A DNA stretch of 64,000 nt from assembly GCF_001428805.1 (NCBI RefSeq), contig NZ_LMIS01000001.1:2344976-2408975 (forward strand), given 5' to 3'. This stretch comes from Aeromicrobium sp. Root236. GTDB lineage: Bacteria; Actinomycetota; Actinomycetes; Propionibacteriales; Nocardioidaceae. Below, piece after piece: positions 35,030 to 42,894 of this stretch. Position numbers and translations under genes: made by a program. Position 1 is the stretch's first letter; every line of letters begins with the position of its first letter. Under the pieces are notes generated by a model, which worked only from the letters and a program-made list of their open reading frames with translations, did not search any database and was not told where the DNA came from.

Positions 35030-35925
35030 CGCACCCGCCCGAGCCCGAGATGACTCCGCCCCGCCGCTCCCTGCGCCAGATCCTGCCGGCCCTCAGCCGG
35101 TGGTCGGGACCGGTCGGCCTCTTCGGTGCCGGCATCGCGATCGTCTGGATCATCGTCGCGATCCTGGCGCCGGTCATCGCACCTCACGACCCGCTGGCGC
35201 AGGACCTGCCCGTCCTGCAGTCGCCCGGTCACGGGACGCTGATGGGCACCGATGCGTTGGGCCGCGACGTGTTCTCGAGGCTGCTCTACGGCGCGCGGGT
35301 CACGATCCCGCTGGCGCTCCTGCTCGTGACCGCGAGCGCCCTGGTCGGTGCGGTGATCGGCGCGGTTGCCGGCTACTTCGGGCGGTGGTTCGACGAGGTC
35401 ATCATGCGCCTGACGGACCTGGTCATGGCGTTCCCGACCGTCATCCTCGCGATGGTCGTCGCCGCGTCACTGGGCGCCTCGCTGGTCAACGCCGCGCTCG
35501 CCGCCCTCGTGGTGTCGTGGCCGTCGTACGCCCGCCTGACCCGGAGCCTCGTGCTGAGCCTGCGGTCGTCGAACTACGTGGTCTCCGGCAGGCTCCTGGG
35601 CTTCTCGCCCCTTCGATCACTGCTGCGCGACGTCGCCCCCAACGTCGTGGGCCCGATCCTGGTGCTGGCGACGCTCGACATCGGCACCGCGATCCTGCTC
35701 CTCTCCGGGCTGTCGTTCCTGGGCCTGGGTGCCAAGCCGCCGACCGCCGAGTGGGGCTCGATGGTGTCCGACGCGATCCAGAACTTCGACTCCTGGTGGC
35801 TCGGCGTGTTCCCGGGCCTCGCGATCCTCACGGTCGTGGCGGCGTTCAACTTCATCGGCGACGCCCTGCGTGACGGGCTCGACCCCAAGGCCGACGTGGC
35901 GCGGAAGGGCGGTCGAGCCCTGTGA
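35026..35925 (+). CDS. Peptide ABC transporter permease, DppC type
   Basis: The 299-residue permease has the DppC pattern: N-terminal helix (~residues 27-49), 'GTDALGRDVFSRLLYGARVTIPLALLLV', 'MRLTDLVMAFPTVILAMVVAASLG' and the EAA loop 'NYVVSGRLLGFSPLRSLLRDVAPNVVGPILVLATLDIGTAILLLSGLSFLGLGAKPPTAEWG'. It forms the translocation pore with the DppB protein. Both ends overlap neighbouring genes by four bases. Confidence 0.94.
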   Translation: MTHPPEPEMTPPRRSLRQILPALSRWSGPVGLFGAGIAIVWIIVAILAPVIAPHDPLAQDLPVLQSPGHGTLMGTDALGRDVFSRLLYGARVTIPLALLLVTASALVGAVIGAVAGYFGRWFDEVIMRLTDLVMAFPTVILAMVVAASLGASLVNAALAALVVSWPSYARLTRSLVLSLRSSNYVVSGRLLGFSPLRSLLRDVAPNVVGPILVLATLDIGTAILLLSGLSFLGLGAKPPTAEWGSMVSDAIQNFDSWWLGVFPGLAILTVVAAFNFIGDALRDGLDPKADVARKGGRAL

Positions 35926-36797
35926 CCGGACCCGCTGCACTCACGATTCGTGACCTGACGATCTCGACCCCGTCCGCCAAGGAGGGCCGGCCGATCGTCG
36001 ACGCCATGAACCTCACGCTCGAGCAGGGCATCGTGCACGGGATCGCCGGTGAGTCCGGGTCGGGCAAGACCATGACGGCGCTGGCGATCCTCGGCCTGCT
36101 GCCCCTCGGGATGACGGCCACCGGCAGCATCACGTTGTCGTCCGGCGCGGGCGACACCGAGCTGGTCGGCGCCTCGGCCAAGACCCTCGGCGCTGTCCGC
36201 GGTCGCCGGATCGCCATGATCTTCCAGGACCCGTCGACGAGCCTGCACCCGCAGCTCACGGTGGGCCGGCAGCTGACGGACCACGTCCGCCATCACCTCG
36301 AGCTGAGCAAGGATGCGGCACGTGCGAAGGCCGTCGCGCTGTTGGAACGGGTCGCCGTGCCCGACCCTGCGCTCGCAATGAAGAAGTATCCGCACCAGTT
36401 CTCCGGCGGACAGCGGCAGCGCATCGCCATCGCGGTGGCGTTGGCGTGCGACCCCGAGGTGCTGCTCGCCGACGAGCCCACCACGGCGCTCGACGTCACG
36501 GTGCAGGCGGGCGTGCTGCGGCTGCTGCGCGAGCTGGTCGACGAGACGGGGCTCAGCATGCTTTTCGTGACGCACGACCTCGGCGTCATGAGTGCCATCG
36601 CCGACCACGTCTCGATCATGCGGGCCGGAGTCGTCGTCGAGTCCGGTGCGCGGCAGCAGGTCTTCTCGGCTCCCCAGCACGCCTACACGCGATCGCTGCT
36701 CGAGGCGTTGCCCGGCTCGAGCTTCGAGGAGGCGCCGGAGGCCCTGGTCGACCACCTGCTGCATGACGCCGAACCGACGAAGGAGGCCGGGGCATGA
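35922..36797 (+). CDS. Peptide ABC transporter ATPase, DppD type
   Basis: The 291-residue ATPase has Walker A GESGSGKT, Q-loop 'MIFQDPSTSLHPQ', signature FSGGQRQR, Walker B 'VLLADEPTTALD' and H-loop 'FVTHDLGVM', and the oligopeptide-specific C-terminal 'HAYTRSLLEALP'. It powers peptide import together with the DppF-type partner. The start is GTG, overlapping the DppC stop. Confidence 0.94.
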   Translation: MTGPAALTIRDLTISTPSAKEGRPIVDAMNLTLEQGIVHGIAGESGSGKTMTALAILGLLPLGMTATGSITLSSGAGDTELVGASAKTLGAVRGRRIAMIFQDPSTSLHPQLTVGRQLTDHVRHHLELSKDAARAKAVALLERVAVPDPALAMKKYPHQFSGGQRQRIAIAVALACDPEVLLADEPTTALDVTVQAGVLRLLRELVDETGLSMLFVTHDLGVMSAIADHVSIMRAGVVVESGARQQVFSAPQHAYTRSLLEALPGSSFEEAPEALVDHLLHDAEPTKEAGA

Positions 36798-37645
36798 CCG
36801 CGGCAGCACTCACCGTGTCGGACGTCGTCGTCGAGTACGGCGGACGCAACCCCCTGCGGGCCGTCGACGGGGTCTCGCTCGTCGTCGAGCCCGGTGAGGT
36901 CGTGGCACTCGTCGGCGAGAGTGGCTGCGGCAAGTCGAGCCTCGCCCGCGCCGTGGTCGGGATCGAGCGGAGGGCCGCGGGCACGGTCAGGCTCGGCGAC
37001 GTGGACGTGCCGACGATGGGCCTGCGTACGCGGACCACCGACATGACGGCGATCCAGATGGTGTTCCAGGACCCCAACTCCTCGCTCAACCCGAGGCGCA
37101 GGGTCGGCGACCAGATCGGCGACGGGATCCGGGCAGCCGTGACACGCGGCGACGAGGCGTCGACGCCGGCGTACTGGTTGGAGCAGGTCGGCCTCGAGCA
37201 GTCGGCCGCCCGGCGCTATCCCCACGAGTTCTCCGGCGGCCAGCGACAGCGGCTCGCGATCGCCCGCGCGATCGCCGCCCGCCCGCGCATGCTGATCGCG
37301 GACGAGCCCATCTCGGCGCTCGATGCCTCCACGCAGATGAGCGTCGCGGCGCTGATGCGCAGCCTGTGCGAAGGCGTCAACGCCGGCATGCTGTTCATCT
37401 CCCACGACCTCTCGGTCGTACGACGGATCGCCGACCGGACCGTCGTCATGTATCGAGGCCGCGTCGTCGAGTCCGGGCACACCGAGACCATCTGGCGCGA
37501 TCCGCGCCACCCCTACACGCAGGCTCTGCTCGGCGCCATCCCGGTGCCGGACGGACAGGGCCGCCTTCCGGCGGCCCCGGTCGAGGGTGACCGGGAGACC
37601 TGGGGCATCGACCTCCCCGACGCACATGACAGGACGGCGCAGTGA
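36794..37645 (+). CDS. Peptide ABC transporter ATPase, DppF type
   Basis: The 283-residue ATPase has Walker A GESGCGKSS, Q-loop 'MVFQDPNSSLNPR', signature FSGGQRQR, Walker B 'MLIADEPISALD', H-loop 'FISHDLSVV' and 'HPYTQALLGAIPVPD' at the end. It is the second nucleotide-binding subunit of this importer. Start ATG and stop both overlap neighbours by four bases. Confidence 0.94.
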   Translation: MTAAALTVSDVVVEYGGRNPLRAVDGVSLVVEPGEVVALVGESGCGKSSLARAVVGIERRAAGTVRLGDVDVPTMGLRTRTTDMTAIQMVFQDPNSSLNPRRRVGDQIGDGIRAAVTRGDEASTPAYWLEQVGLEQSAARRYPHEFSGGQRQRLAIARAIAARPRMLIADEPISALDASTQMSVAALMRSLCEGVNAGMLFISHDLSVVRRIADRTVVMYRGRVVESGHTETIWRDPRHPYTQALLGAIPVPDGQGRLPAAPVEGDRETWGIDLPDAHDRTAQ

Positions 37646-39117
37646 GCACCCAGCAGACGGACCCGCACGCGTACGCGAACCCGTGGATCATGCCGCGAGC
37701 GGTCAACCGGTCCGAGCTGCCCGGCGACAGCGGCTTCATGATGAACGGGTGGGGCGATCCTGAGCCGGTGCTCGGAGACGAGCCGGTCGTCAGCTACACC
37801 GCCGAGCGGCGGGCGCGGCTCGCCCAGGCGCTGCCGGCCGAGCTGCTCGTCATCCCCTGCGGCGCGCCGCAGGTCCGGTCGAACGACAGCAACCACGCGT
37901 TCCGTCCCGGAACGGACCACGTCTGGTTGAGCGGCAACCGTGGACCCGCCAGCGTCCTGGTCATCGACACGACCGGCGGGATCGCCGACGGCATCCTCTA
38001 CCTGCAGCCACCGTCGGGCCGGACGACCGACGAGTTCTGGCGCAACGACGCCGAGGGCGACCTGTGGGTCGGGCCACGTCCGACGCTCCGCGAGACCGAG
38101 GAGCTGCTCGGCATCGAGTGCAGGCCACTGGGATCGCTGCCGGACGACCTCGCGCGGATGATGCGCACAGCCCAGACCGTACGCGTGCTGCCGACTCTCG
38201 ACCCGTACGTCGACTCGCTGGTGCAGGCCCACTGCGGTCCTGAGCTGGCGCCTCACCTCCGGCTCAAGTCGGCACTCGACGAGCTCCGCCTCATCAAGAG
38301 CGACTGGGAGATCAACCAGCTCCAGCAGGCGGTCGACGGCACGGTTGCCGGCTTCCGCGACTGCGCCGCGGCGTGGCAGGACGCCCGACAGAGCCCGCGC
38401 GGCGAGCGCTATCTCGAGGGGACGTTCGGGCGCCGAGCCAGGCTCGAGGGCGAGGGCACGGCGTACGGCAGCATCGTCGGAAGCGGTGCGCACGCCACCA
38501 CGCTGCACTGGAAGGACAACTCGGGTCCGTTGATCGACGGCGACCTGGTCCTGATCGACGTGGGCGTGGAGCTGCGCACCCTCTACTCCGCTGACGTGTC
38601 GCGCACGCTGCCCGTCACCGGGACGTTCACCCCGTTGCAGCGCGATCTCTACTCGATCGTGCTCCGCGCGCAGGACGCCGGCATCGCGGCGCTGCGTGCG
38701 GGCGTGCCGTTCCAGGCGTACCAGGATGCGTGCGCCCGCTCGCTCACCGCCGACCTGATCGAGCTCGGCCTGATCCGGTCGAGCCTCGAGGAGGCCATGG
38801 CGCCCGACGCGCAGCACCACCGGCGGTGGAGCATCTCGCGCTCCGGTCACATGCTGGGCATGGACGTGCACGACTGCAACCACGCGTCAACTGCGTCGTA
38901 CCTGCACGGTCCCCTGGCCGCCGGGCACACGCTGACGGTCGAGCCCGGGCTCTACTTCCAGGCCAACGACCTCACGATCCCGCAGGAGCTGCGTGGCATC
39001 GGCATCCGGATCGAGGACGATCTCGTCGTCACCGAGACCGGCTCGATCAACATGTCGGCGGCGCTGCCACGCGATCCGGGCGACGTCGAGACCTGGATGA
39101 GCGACCTCGCGGGCTAG
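37642..39117 (+). CDS. Xaa-Pro aminopeptidase P family (M24) peptidase
   Basis: The 491-residue protein has an AMP_N-type N-terminal domain (~45-190, 'NDSNHAFRPGTDHVWLSGN') and an M24 catalytic domain (~240-480) with all five metal ligands visible: the Asp of 'LIDVGVE', the Asp of 'YSADVSRTLPVTG', His in 'GHMLGMDVHD', Glu in 'TVEPGLYF' and Glu in 'GIRIEDDL'. It should remove N-terminal residues preceding proline. As the last gene of the importer operon it probably digests imported proline-containing peptides. The start is GTG. Confidence 0.93.
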   Translation: MSTQQTDPHAYANPWIMPRAVNRSELPGDSGFMMNGWGDPEPVLGDEPVVSYTAERRARLAQALPAELLVIPCGAPQVRSNDSNHAFRPGTDHVWLSGNRGPASVLVIDTTGGIADGILYLQPPSGRTTDEFWRNDAEGDLWVGPRPTLRETEELLGIECRPLGSLPDDLARMMRTAQTVRVLPTLDPYVDSLVQAHCGPELAPHLRLKSALDELRLIKSDWEINQLQQAVDGTVAGFRDCAAAWQDARQSPRGERYLEGTFGRRARLEGEGTAYGSIVGSGAHATTLHWKDNSGPLIDGDLVLIDVGVELRTLYSADVSRTLPVTGTFTPLQRDLYSIVLRAQDAGIAALRAGVPFQAYQDACARSLTADLIELGLIRSSLEEAMAPDAQHHRRWSISRSGHMLGMDVHDCNHASTASYLHGPLAAGHTLTVEPGLYFQANDLTIPQELRGIGIRIEDDLVVTETGSINMSAALPRDPGDVETWMSDLAG

Positions 39118-39686
39118 GTCGACACTCCCGGCGGACCGTCGAGGACGGTCGGCACGTACTCCAGGAGCTGCTGTCCACCGTCGAACGTCCGGGAGCTCGC
39201 CAGCTCCAGCCGGACGTCGGGCCATCCGTCGTAGATGCGGTCGTAGCCGGTCGCGCCGTTGACGACCGGGAAGACGACGACCCGGTAGCGGTCGACCAGT
39301 CCGGCGGCCAGCAACGAGCGGCACAGGCTGAGACTCCCGATGGTGCGCAGCGGCAGCTCGCTCTCCCGTTTGAGGGTCCGCACGGAATCGACCGCGTCCT
39401 CGGAGACCAGCGTCGCGTTCGGCCAGCTGGGCGGCTCCTGCATGGTCCGGGAGAACACCAGGGTGCGTCGTCGGGTCAGGTCCTCGACGCCGGGTTCGCC
39501 GGCCGCAGCGAACTCGTCGAACATCCGATAGGTGGTCGCACCCATCAGCGTGACGTACTCGGTCTGCGAGTCCTCCTCGAGCCAGTCGAGGTAGTCGGGG
39601 CTGCCCATGCCCCACAGGCCGGGCCACTCGCGCGCGGCTCCGAAACCGTCGAGCGAGGTGATGAAGTCCACCATCAGATCAGTCAT
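39114..39686 (-). CDS. Dihydrofolate reductase-like (RibD C-terminal fold) protein
   Basis: The 190-residue product has the RibD_C/DHFR-like fold: 'MVDFITSLDGFGA', 'LMGATTYRMF', 'TLVFSRTM', 'IGSLSLCRSLLAAGLVDRYRVVVFPVVNGATGYDRIY'. It is probably an NADPH-dependent reductase of unknown substrate and not the folate enzyme. The ATG at 39686 follows GGGAG. Its stop overlaps the convergent peptidase stop by four bases. Confidence 0.88.
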   Translation of the reverse strand: MTDLMVDFITSLDGFGAAREWPGLWGMGSPDYLDWLEEDSQTEYVTLMGATTYRMFDEFAAAGEPGVEDLTRRRTLVFSRTMQEPPSWPNATLVSEDAVDSVRTLKRESELPLRTIGSLSLCRSLLAAGLVDRYRVVVFPVVNGATGYDRIYDGWPDVRLELASSRTFDGGQQLLEYVPTVLDGPPGVST

Positions 39687-39697
39687 GGCTGCTCCCT

Positions 39698-40075
39698 TCA
39701 CTGTCGTACGTCAGCATGCCGCAACGCGACCACGAACGCCGCGGTGAAGGCCAGGTGCACGACCAGGAACACGCGGGCAAGATCGCGCGCGTCGCCCGAG
39801 AGCACGCCCACGACGTCGTTGGCGGCCACGAATCCGAAGCCCACCAGGTTGGCGACGAGAACGCTGCGGAGTCCGGGCGACTCCGGGTCTCGCGACATCC
39901 AGTTGAGGACCGCGATGCCGAGGAAAGGCCCACCGAGCAGCCGCAGCAGGGCGATCAGCTCCGACGAGGGATCATCGGGCACGGCGTCCACGCCGAACTG
40001 AGCCGGCACCAGCAGGAGCGCGGCGCCGATCACGGCGAGGTAGGCCGCGGCGACCGTCAGCAGGACCTTGACCAT
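39698..40075 (-). CDS. Four-helix membrane protein (DUF4345-like)
   Basis: The 125-residue product has four hydrophobic helices ('LLTVAAAYLAVIGAALLLVP', 'LLRLLGGPFLGIAVLNWM', 'SVLVANLVGFGFVAANDVVGV', 'VFLVVHLAFTAAFVVALR'), like the small DUF4345-type proteins. The ATG at 40075 follows GGAAGG with normal spacing. It precedes the DHFR-like gene by 11 bases on the same strand. The function is unknown. Confidence 0.75.
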   Translation of the reverse strand: MVKVLLTVAAAYLAVIGAALLLVPAQFGVDAVPDDPSSELIALLRLLGGPFLGIAVLNWMSRDPESPGLRSVLVANLVGFGFVAANDVVGVLSGDARDLARVFLVVHLAFTAAFVVALRHADVRQ

Positions 40076-40196
40076 GCGCAGCCTTCCGTCGGGGACTGCG
40101 ACATCGTCGCCCGCCAGCCGCCGGGCCGTCACGCCCGCGACTCGACCGCGGCAGGAATCTTGGGACGGCGGTCGGGATTCGTGGGTCAGGGAATGC

Positions 40197-40382
40197 TCAG
40201 GAGACGCCTCGGCCGCGACCGGTGATCCGCCTCACGAAGCGGCGCAGCGGACTGACGTGGGGACGCAGCTGGGAGCTGTGCTCGAGGGCGTCCCGGCGGT
40301 GCTCCGTGGCCTCCCGGACCTGCACCGGATCGATGATCTTGTCGGAGCGACGCCGCATCGAGCTTTCGAACTGTGACCACAT
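40197..40382 (-). CDS. Small basic hypothetical protein (61 aa)
   Basis: The frame encodes MWSQFESSMRRRSDKIIDPV and ends in a very basic tail ('RRFVRRITGRGRG'). A good ribosome site (GGAAGG) lies five bases before the ATG at 40382, and the product has sensible codon usage, so I think it is real. It resembles short basic helical proteins scattered through actinomycete genomes; no function can be assigned. Confidence 0.55.
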   Translation of the reverse strand: MWSQFESSMRRRSDKIIDPVQVREATEHRRDALEHSSQLRPHVSPLRRFVRRITGRGRGVS

Positions 40383-40475
40383 GGGGGGCCTTCCGTCGTT
40401 GGAGACGCGCTGTCGCCAGCCCTCATCATGCCTCCCTTTCACCGCCAACGGAAGCCTCGCCGCCCGTACGGACAG

Positions 40476-40510
40476 AAGGGCTCCCGGCCAGGATCTGACC
40501 GGGAGCCCTT
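40476..40510 (-). terminator. Rho-independent-type hairpin after pckG
   Basis: AAGGGCTCCCGG (40476-40487) and CCGGGAGCCCTT (40499-40510) form a perfect 12-bp stem with an 11-base loop, ten bases past the pckG stop codon. Confidence 0.8.
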
Positions 40511-40519
40511 CGCCGGTGG

Positions 40520-42358
40520 CTAGGCCTCGGCGTCGAGGGCGGCGGACACGCGGCGGTGCGCCTCCCAGATCTCCTCGGGCATGTTGTCGAACTGCTTGAG
40601 GTGCTCCTCGCGGAAGCCCATCTCCTGACGCCAACGCGCGTTGTCGATCGACAGGATCGTCTCGAGGTCCTTGTCGGAGATGTCGACGCCGTCGAGGTTG
40701 AGCTCCTCGGCGGTGGGGATGATGCCGACCGGTGTCTGGCGACCCGTGACCTCGCCGGCCTTGAGCTGCAGCAGCCACAGGAGCGGACGGAGGTTGTCGC
40801 GGTAGCCGGGCCACAGGTAGTGCCCGTCCTCGGGATCCTTCTGGAACCAGTTGACGTGCGCGAAGATCGGCAGGTCCTTGGCCGCACCCACGATCTTGAG
40901 GTAGTGCTCGGCGTAGTCACCCTCGCCGTACGCCATGAACGGGCGGTTGGACATCGGGTCGTATCGCAGCATGCCCTCCTTGCCCTCGGCGGCGGACGTC
41001 GCCTCGGCGCCCAGCGTCAGGCCGTCGTAGACGCCCTCAGCCAGGTCGGTGATCGCGCGGATCAGTGGCTCACGGTCGCGCGTACGCCCGCCGAAGATGA
41101 TCGCGTCGATCGGCACACCCGCGGCGGCGTTGTAGTCGTCGGCGATGTTGGGCACGTTGTCGAGCTGCGTCGTGAACCGGCTGTTGGGGTGCGCCCACGG
41201 GCTGTCGTCGCCGTTCTCGCGATCGGCGATGGGGGAACCGGTCCAGTCGAGCCAGCCGTGCGTGTCGGCCGGCGGGTGGGGCGTACGTCCTTCCCACCAG
41301 ACCTCGTGGGTCTCGACGTTGTAGGCGATGTTGGTGAAGATCGCGTGGGTGCCCTCGGCGATCGAGGCGAGCGCCGTCGGGTTGGTGCCCTCGTTGGTGT
41401 CCTTGGCGACGCCGAAGACCCCGTACTCGGGGTTCATCCCGTAGAGCTTGCCGCTCTCCTCGTCGACCCACAGCCACGCGATGTCGTCGCCGTAGAACGA
41501 CACGTGATAGCGGTCGCCCAGCACGTCGGGCGCCAGCATCATGGCGAGGTTGGTCTTGCCCGAGGCGCTCGGGAAGCCGCCGCAGACGTGGTAGGTCTTG
41601 CCGGTCTGCTTGTCCTTGATGCCGATCAGCATGTACTGCTCGGCGAGGAACTTGCGTGACGCCCAGCCGTCGTAGGCACCTTGGCGCAGGCCGTGGGCGA
41701 TCTTGCCGAGCAGCGCGTTGCCGCCGTAGGACGAGCCGAAGTGCAGGATCGTACGTTCGTCGGCGACCGTGACGAAGTAGCGCTGGTCGTCCGCGGTGCC
41801 CTGGCCGAGGTTCTCCAGGTCACCGGTGACGTGGACGGCGCGCACGAACTGCTCGGGGTCCTCCAGGGCCTCGAGAAACTCTGCGCCGACACGGGCCATG
41901 CGGATCATGTGGAGCACGACGGTGCGGGTGTCGGTGACCTGCACGCCGGCCGCCCACGGAGCGAGCGCGTTGCCGGGAGGGGCCATCAGGTAGGGGATGA
42001 CGTACATCGTCTTGCCCTTCGAGGCGCCGCGCATGCGCTCCTCGAGCATGGGCTTCATCTCGGAGGCCGGGCGCCAGTTGTTGTAGACGCCCTTGTCCTT
42101 GGGGTCGTTGGTGGCCACGATCGTGCGCTCCTCGGAACGCGCCGTGTCCTTCACGTAGCTGCGCGAGTAGTAGAGCCCCTCGCCCGCCGGCAGGAGCTCA
42201 CCGTCCTCGAGCGCCTCGGCGATCAGGCGCGAGTCGTCGGCGGCGCTGACCACCTCGACCCGCTCTGCTCCGGTCAGCTCGGCCCAGTGATTCACGTACT
42301 CGCGAACGTGTGGGTTCTTGATTCCTGCTTCATCCAGTGCTGCGTCGACATCAACCAT
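40520..42358 (-). CDS. pckG: Phosphoenolpyruvate carboxykinase (GTP)
   Basis: The 612-residue enzyme converts oxaloacetate and GTP to phosphoenolpyruvate for gluconeogenesis. It shows 'VVATNDPKDKGVYNNW', 'KTMYVIPYLMAPP', 'FGSSYGGNALLGKIAHGLRQGAYDGW', the P-loop 'GGFPSASGKTNLAMM' and 'FYGDDIAWLW'. In most GTP-PEPCKs the P-loop reads SACGKTN with a hyper-reactive cysteine; here it is serine (codon TCG). I chose the ATG at 42358, which gives normal family length; an in-frame extension runs to 42406. A terminator follows and a palindrome lies upstream (42403). Confidence 0.95.
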   Translation of the reverse strand: MVDVDAALDEAGIKNPHVREYVNHWAELTGAERVEVVSAADDSRLIAEALEDGELLPAGEGLYYSRSYVKDTARSEERTIVATNDPKDKGVYNNWRPASEMKPMLEERMRGASKGKTMYVIPYLMAPPGNALAPWAAGVQVTDTRTVVLHMIRMARVGAEFLEALEDPEQFVRAVHVTGDLENLGQGTADDQRYFVTVADERTILHFGSSYGGNALLGKIAHGLRQGAYDGWASRKFLAEQYMLIGIKDKQTGKTYHVCGGFPSASGKTNLAMMLAPDVLGDRYHVSFYGDDIAWLWVDEESGKLYGMNPEYGVFGVAKDTNEGTNPTALASIAEGTHAIFTNIAYNVETHEVWWEGRTPHPPADTHGWLDWTGSPIADRENGDDSPWAHPNSRFTTQLDNVPNIADDYNAAAGVPIDAIIFGGRTRDREPLIRAITDLAEGVYDGLTLGAEATSAAEGKEGMLRYDPMSNRPFMAYGEGDYAEHYLKIVGAAKDLPIFAHVNWFQKDPEDGHYLWPGYRDNLRPLLWLLQLKAGEVTGRQTPVGIIPTAEELNLDGVDISDKDLETILSIDNARWRQEMGFREEHLKQFDNMPEEIWEAHRRVSAALDAEA

Positions 42359-42402
42359 CGCTCGATCATGCCCTCTCCGGTTCAAGAACGCACGGTTCCA
42401 CG

Positions 42403-42414
42403 TCACACGTGTGA
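42403..42414. promoter_or_regulatory. 12-base palindrome upstream of pckG
   Basis: TCACACGTGTGA is a perfect palindrome 45 bases before the pckG start, in the gap shared with the divergent ArsR gene. It could be the site of a carbon-metabolism regulator; no specific factor can be named. Confidence 0.45.
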
Positions 42415-42493
42415 AATGTCTCGTTATTTGTCTTTGCGGACTGCAAATTCAGCGGTCCGTGCGCATTCGAGCATCCTCATCCAAAGTGAAGAC

Positions 42494-42523
42494 TTCTTCA
42501 AGTGATGTATTCTAGAAGTGACG
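42494..42523. promoter_or_regulatory. Tandem operator-like repeats before ArsR-SulP operon
   Basis: TTCTTCAAGTGATG (42494-42507) and TTCTAGAAGTGACG (42510-42523) are direct repeats 16 bases apart (11 of 14 matches). Each is partly palindromic and a TGATGTATTCT extended -10-like element overlaps them. They probably bind the ArsR-family protein. Confidence 0.5.
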
Positions 42524-42549
42524 GAGTCAACACGGGTGAGGACCTATCC

Positions 42550-42894
42550 ATGAAGCCGAGCGTGCCGCTATACCAGGCGAAAGCCGAGCTCTTCCGCACC
42601 CTGGGCCACCCCGTCAGGATCCGGGTGCTCGAGCTCTTGCAAGACGGGCCGCGCGCGGTCAGGGAGCTGCTCGCCGAGATCGAGGTTGAGTCATCGAGCC
42701 TCTCGCAACAGCTTGCGGTGCTCAGACGAGCGGGGCTCGTGAGCTCATCTCGTGAAGGTGGCGCGGTCCTCTACACACTGTCCACGCCGGACGTGGCGAA
42801 GCTGCTGCTGCACGGCCGACGGATCCTCGCGTCGATGTGGACCGATCAGGAGGGTCTGCTCGCCGAGCTTCGCGAATCGGCCCAGGGGGTGTGA
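42550..42894 (+). CDS. ArsR-family transcriptional regulator
   Basis: The 114-residue winged-helix protein ('ELFRTLGHPVRIRVLELLQDGPRAVRELLAEIEVESSSLSQQLAVLRRAGLVSSSREGGAVLYTLS') has no cysteine, so it is not a classic thiol-metal sensor. It is coupled by a GTGA overlap to a SulP transporter gene, a pairing suggesting control of anion uptake. The ATG at 42550 is used; an in-frame ATG at 42502 lies inside the putative operator. Confidence 0.9.
   Translation: MKPSVPLYQAKAELFRTLGHPVRIRVLELLQDGPRAVRELLAEIEVESSSLSQQLAVLRRAGLVSSSREGGAVLYTLSTPDVAKLLLHGRRILASMWTDQEGLLAELRESAQGV

Noticed and set aside
40197..40814. Long 205-codon frame over the pckG 3' end
   Set aside because: Only the last 61 codons have a ribosome site and plausible composition; the rest is a shadow of pckG and its terminator.
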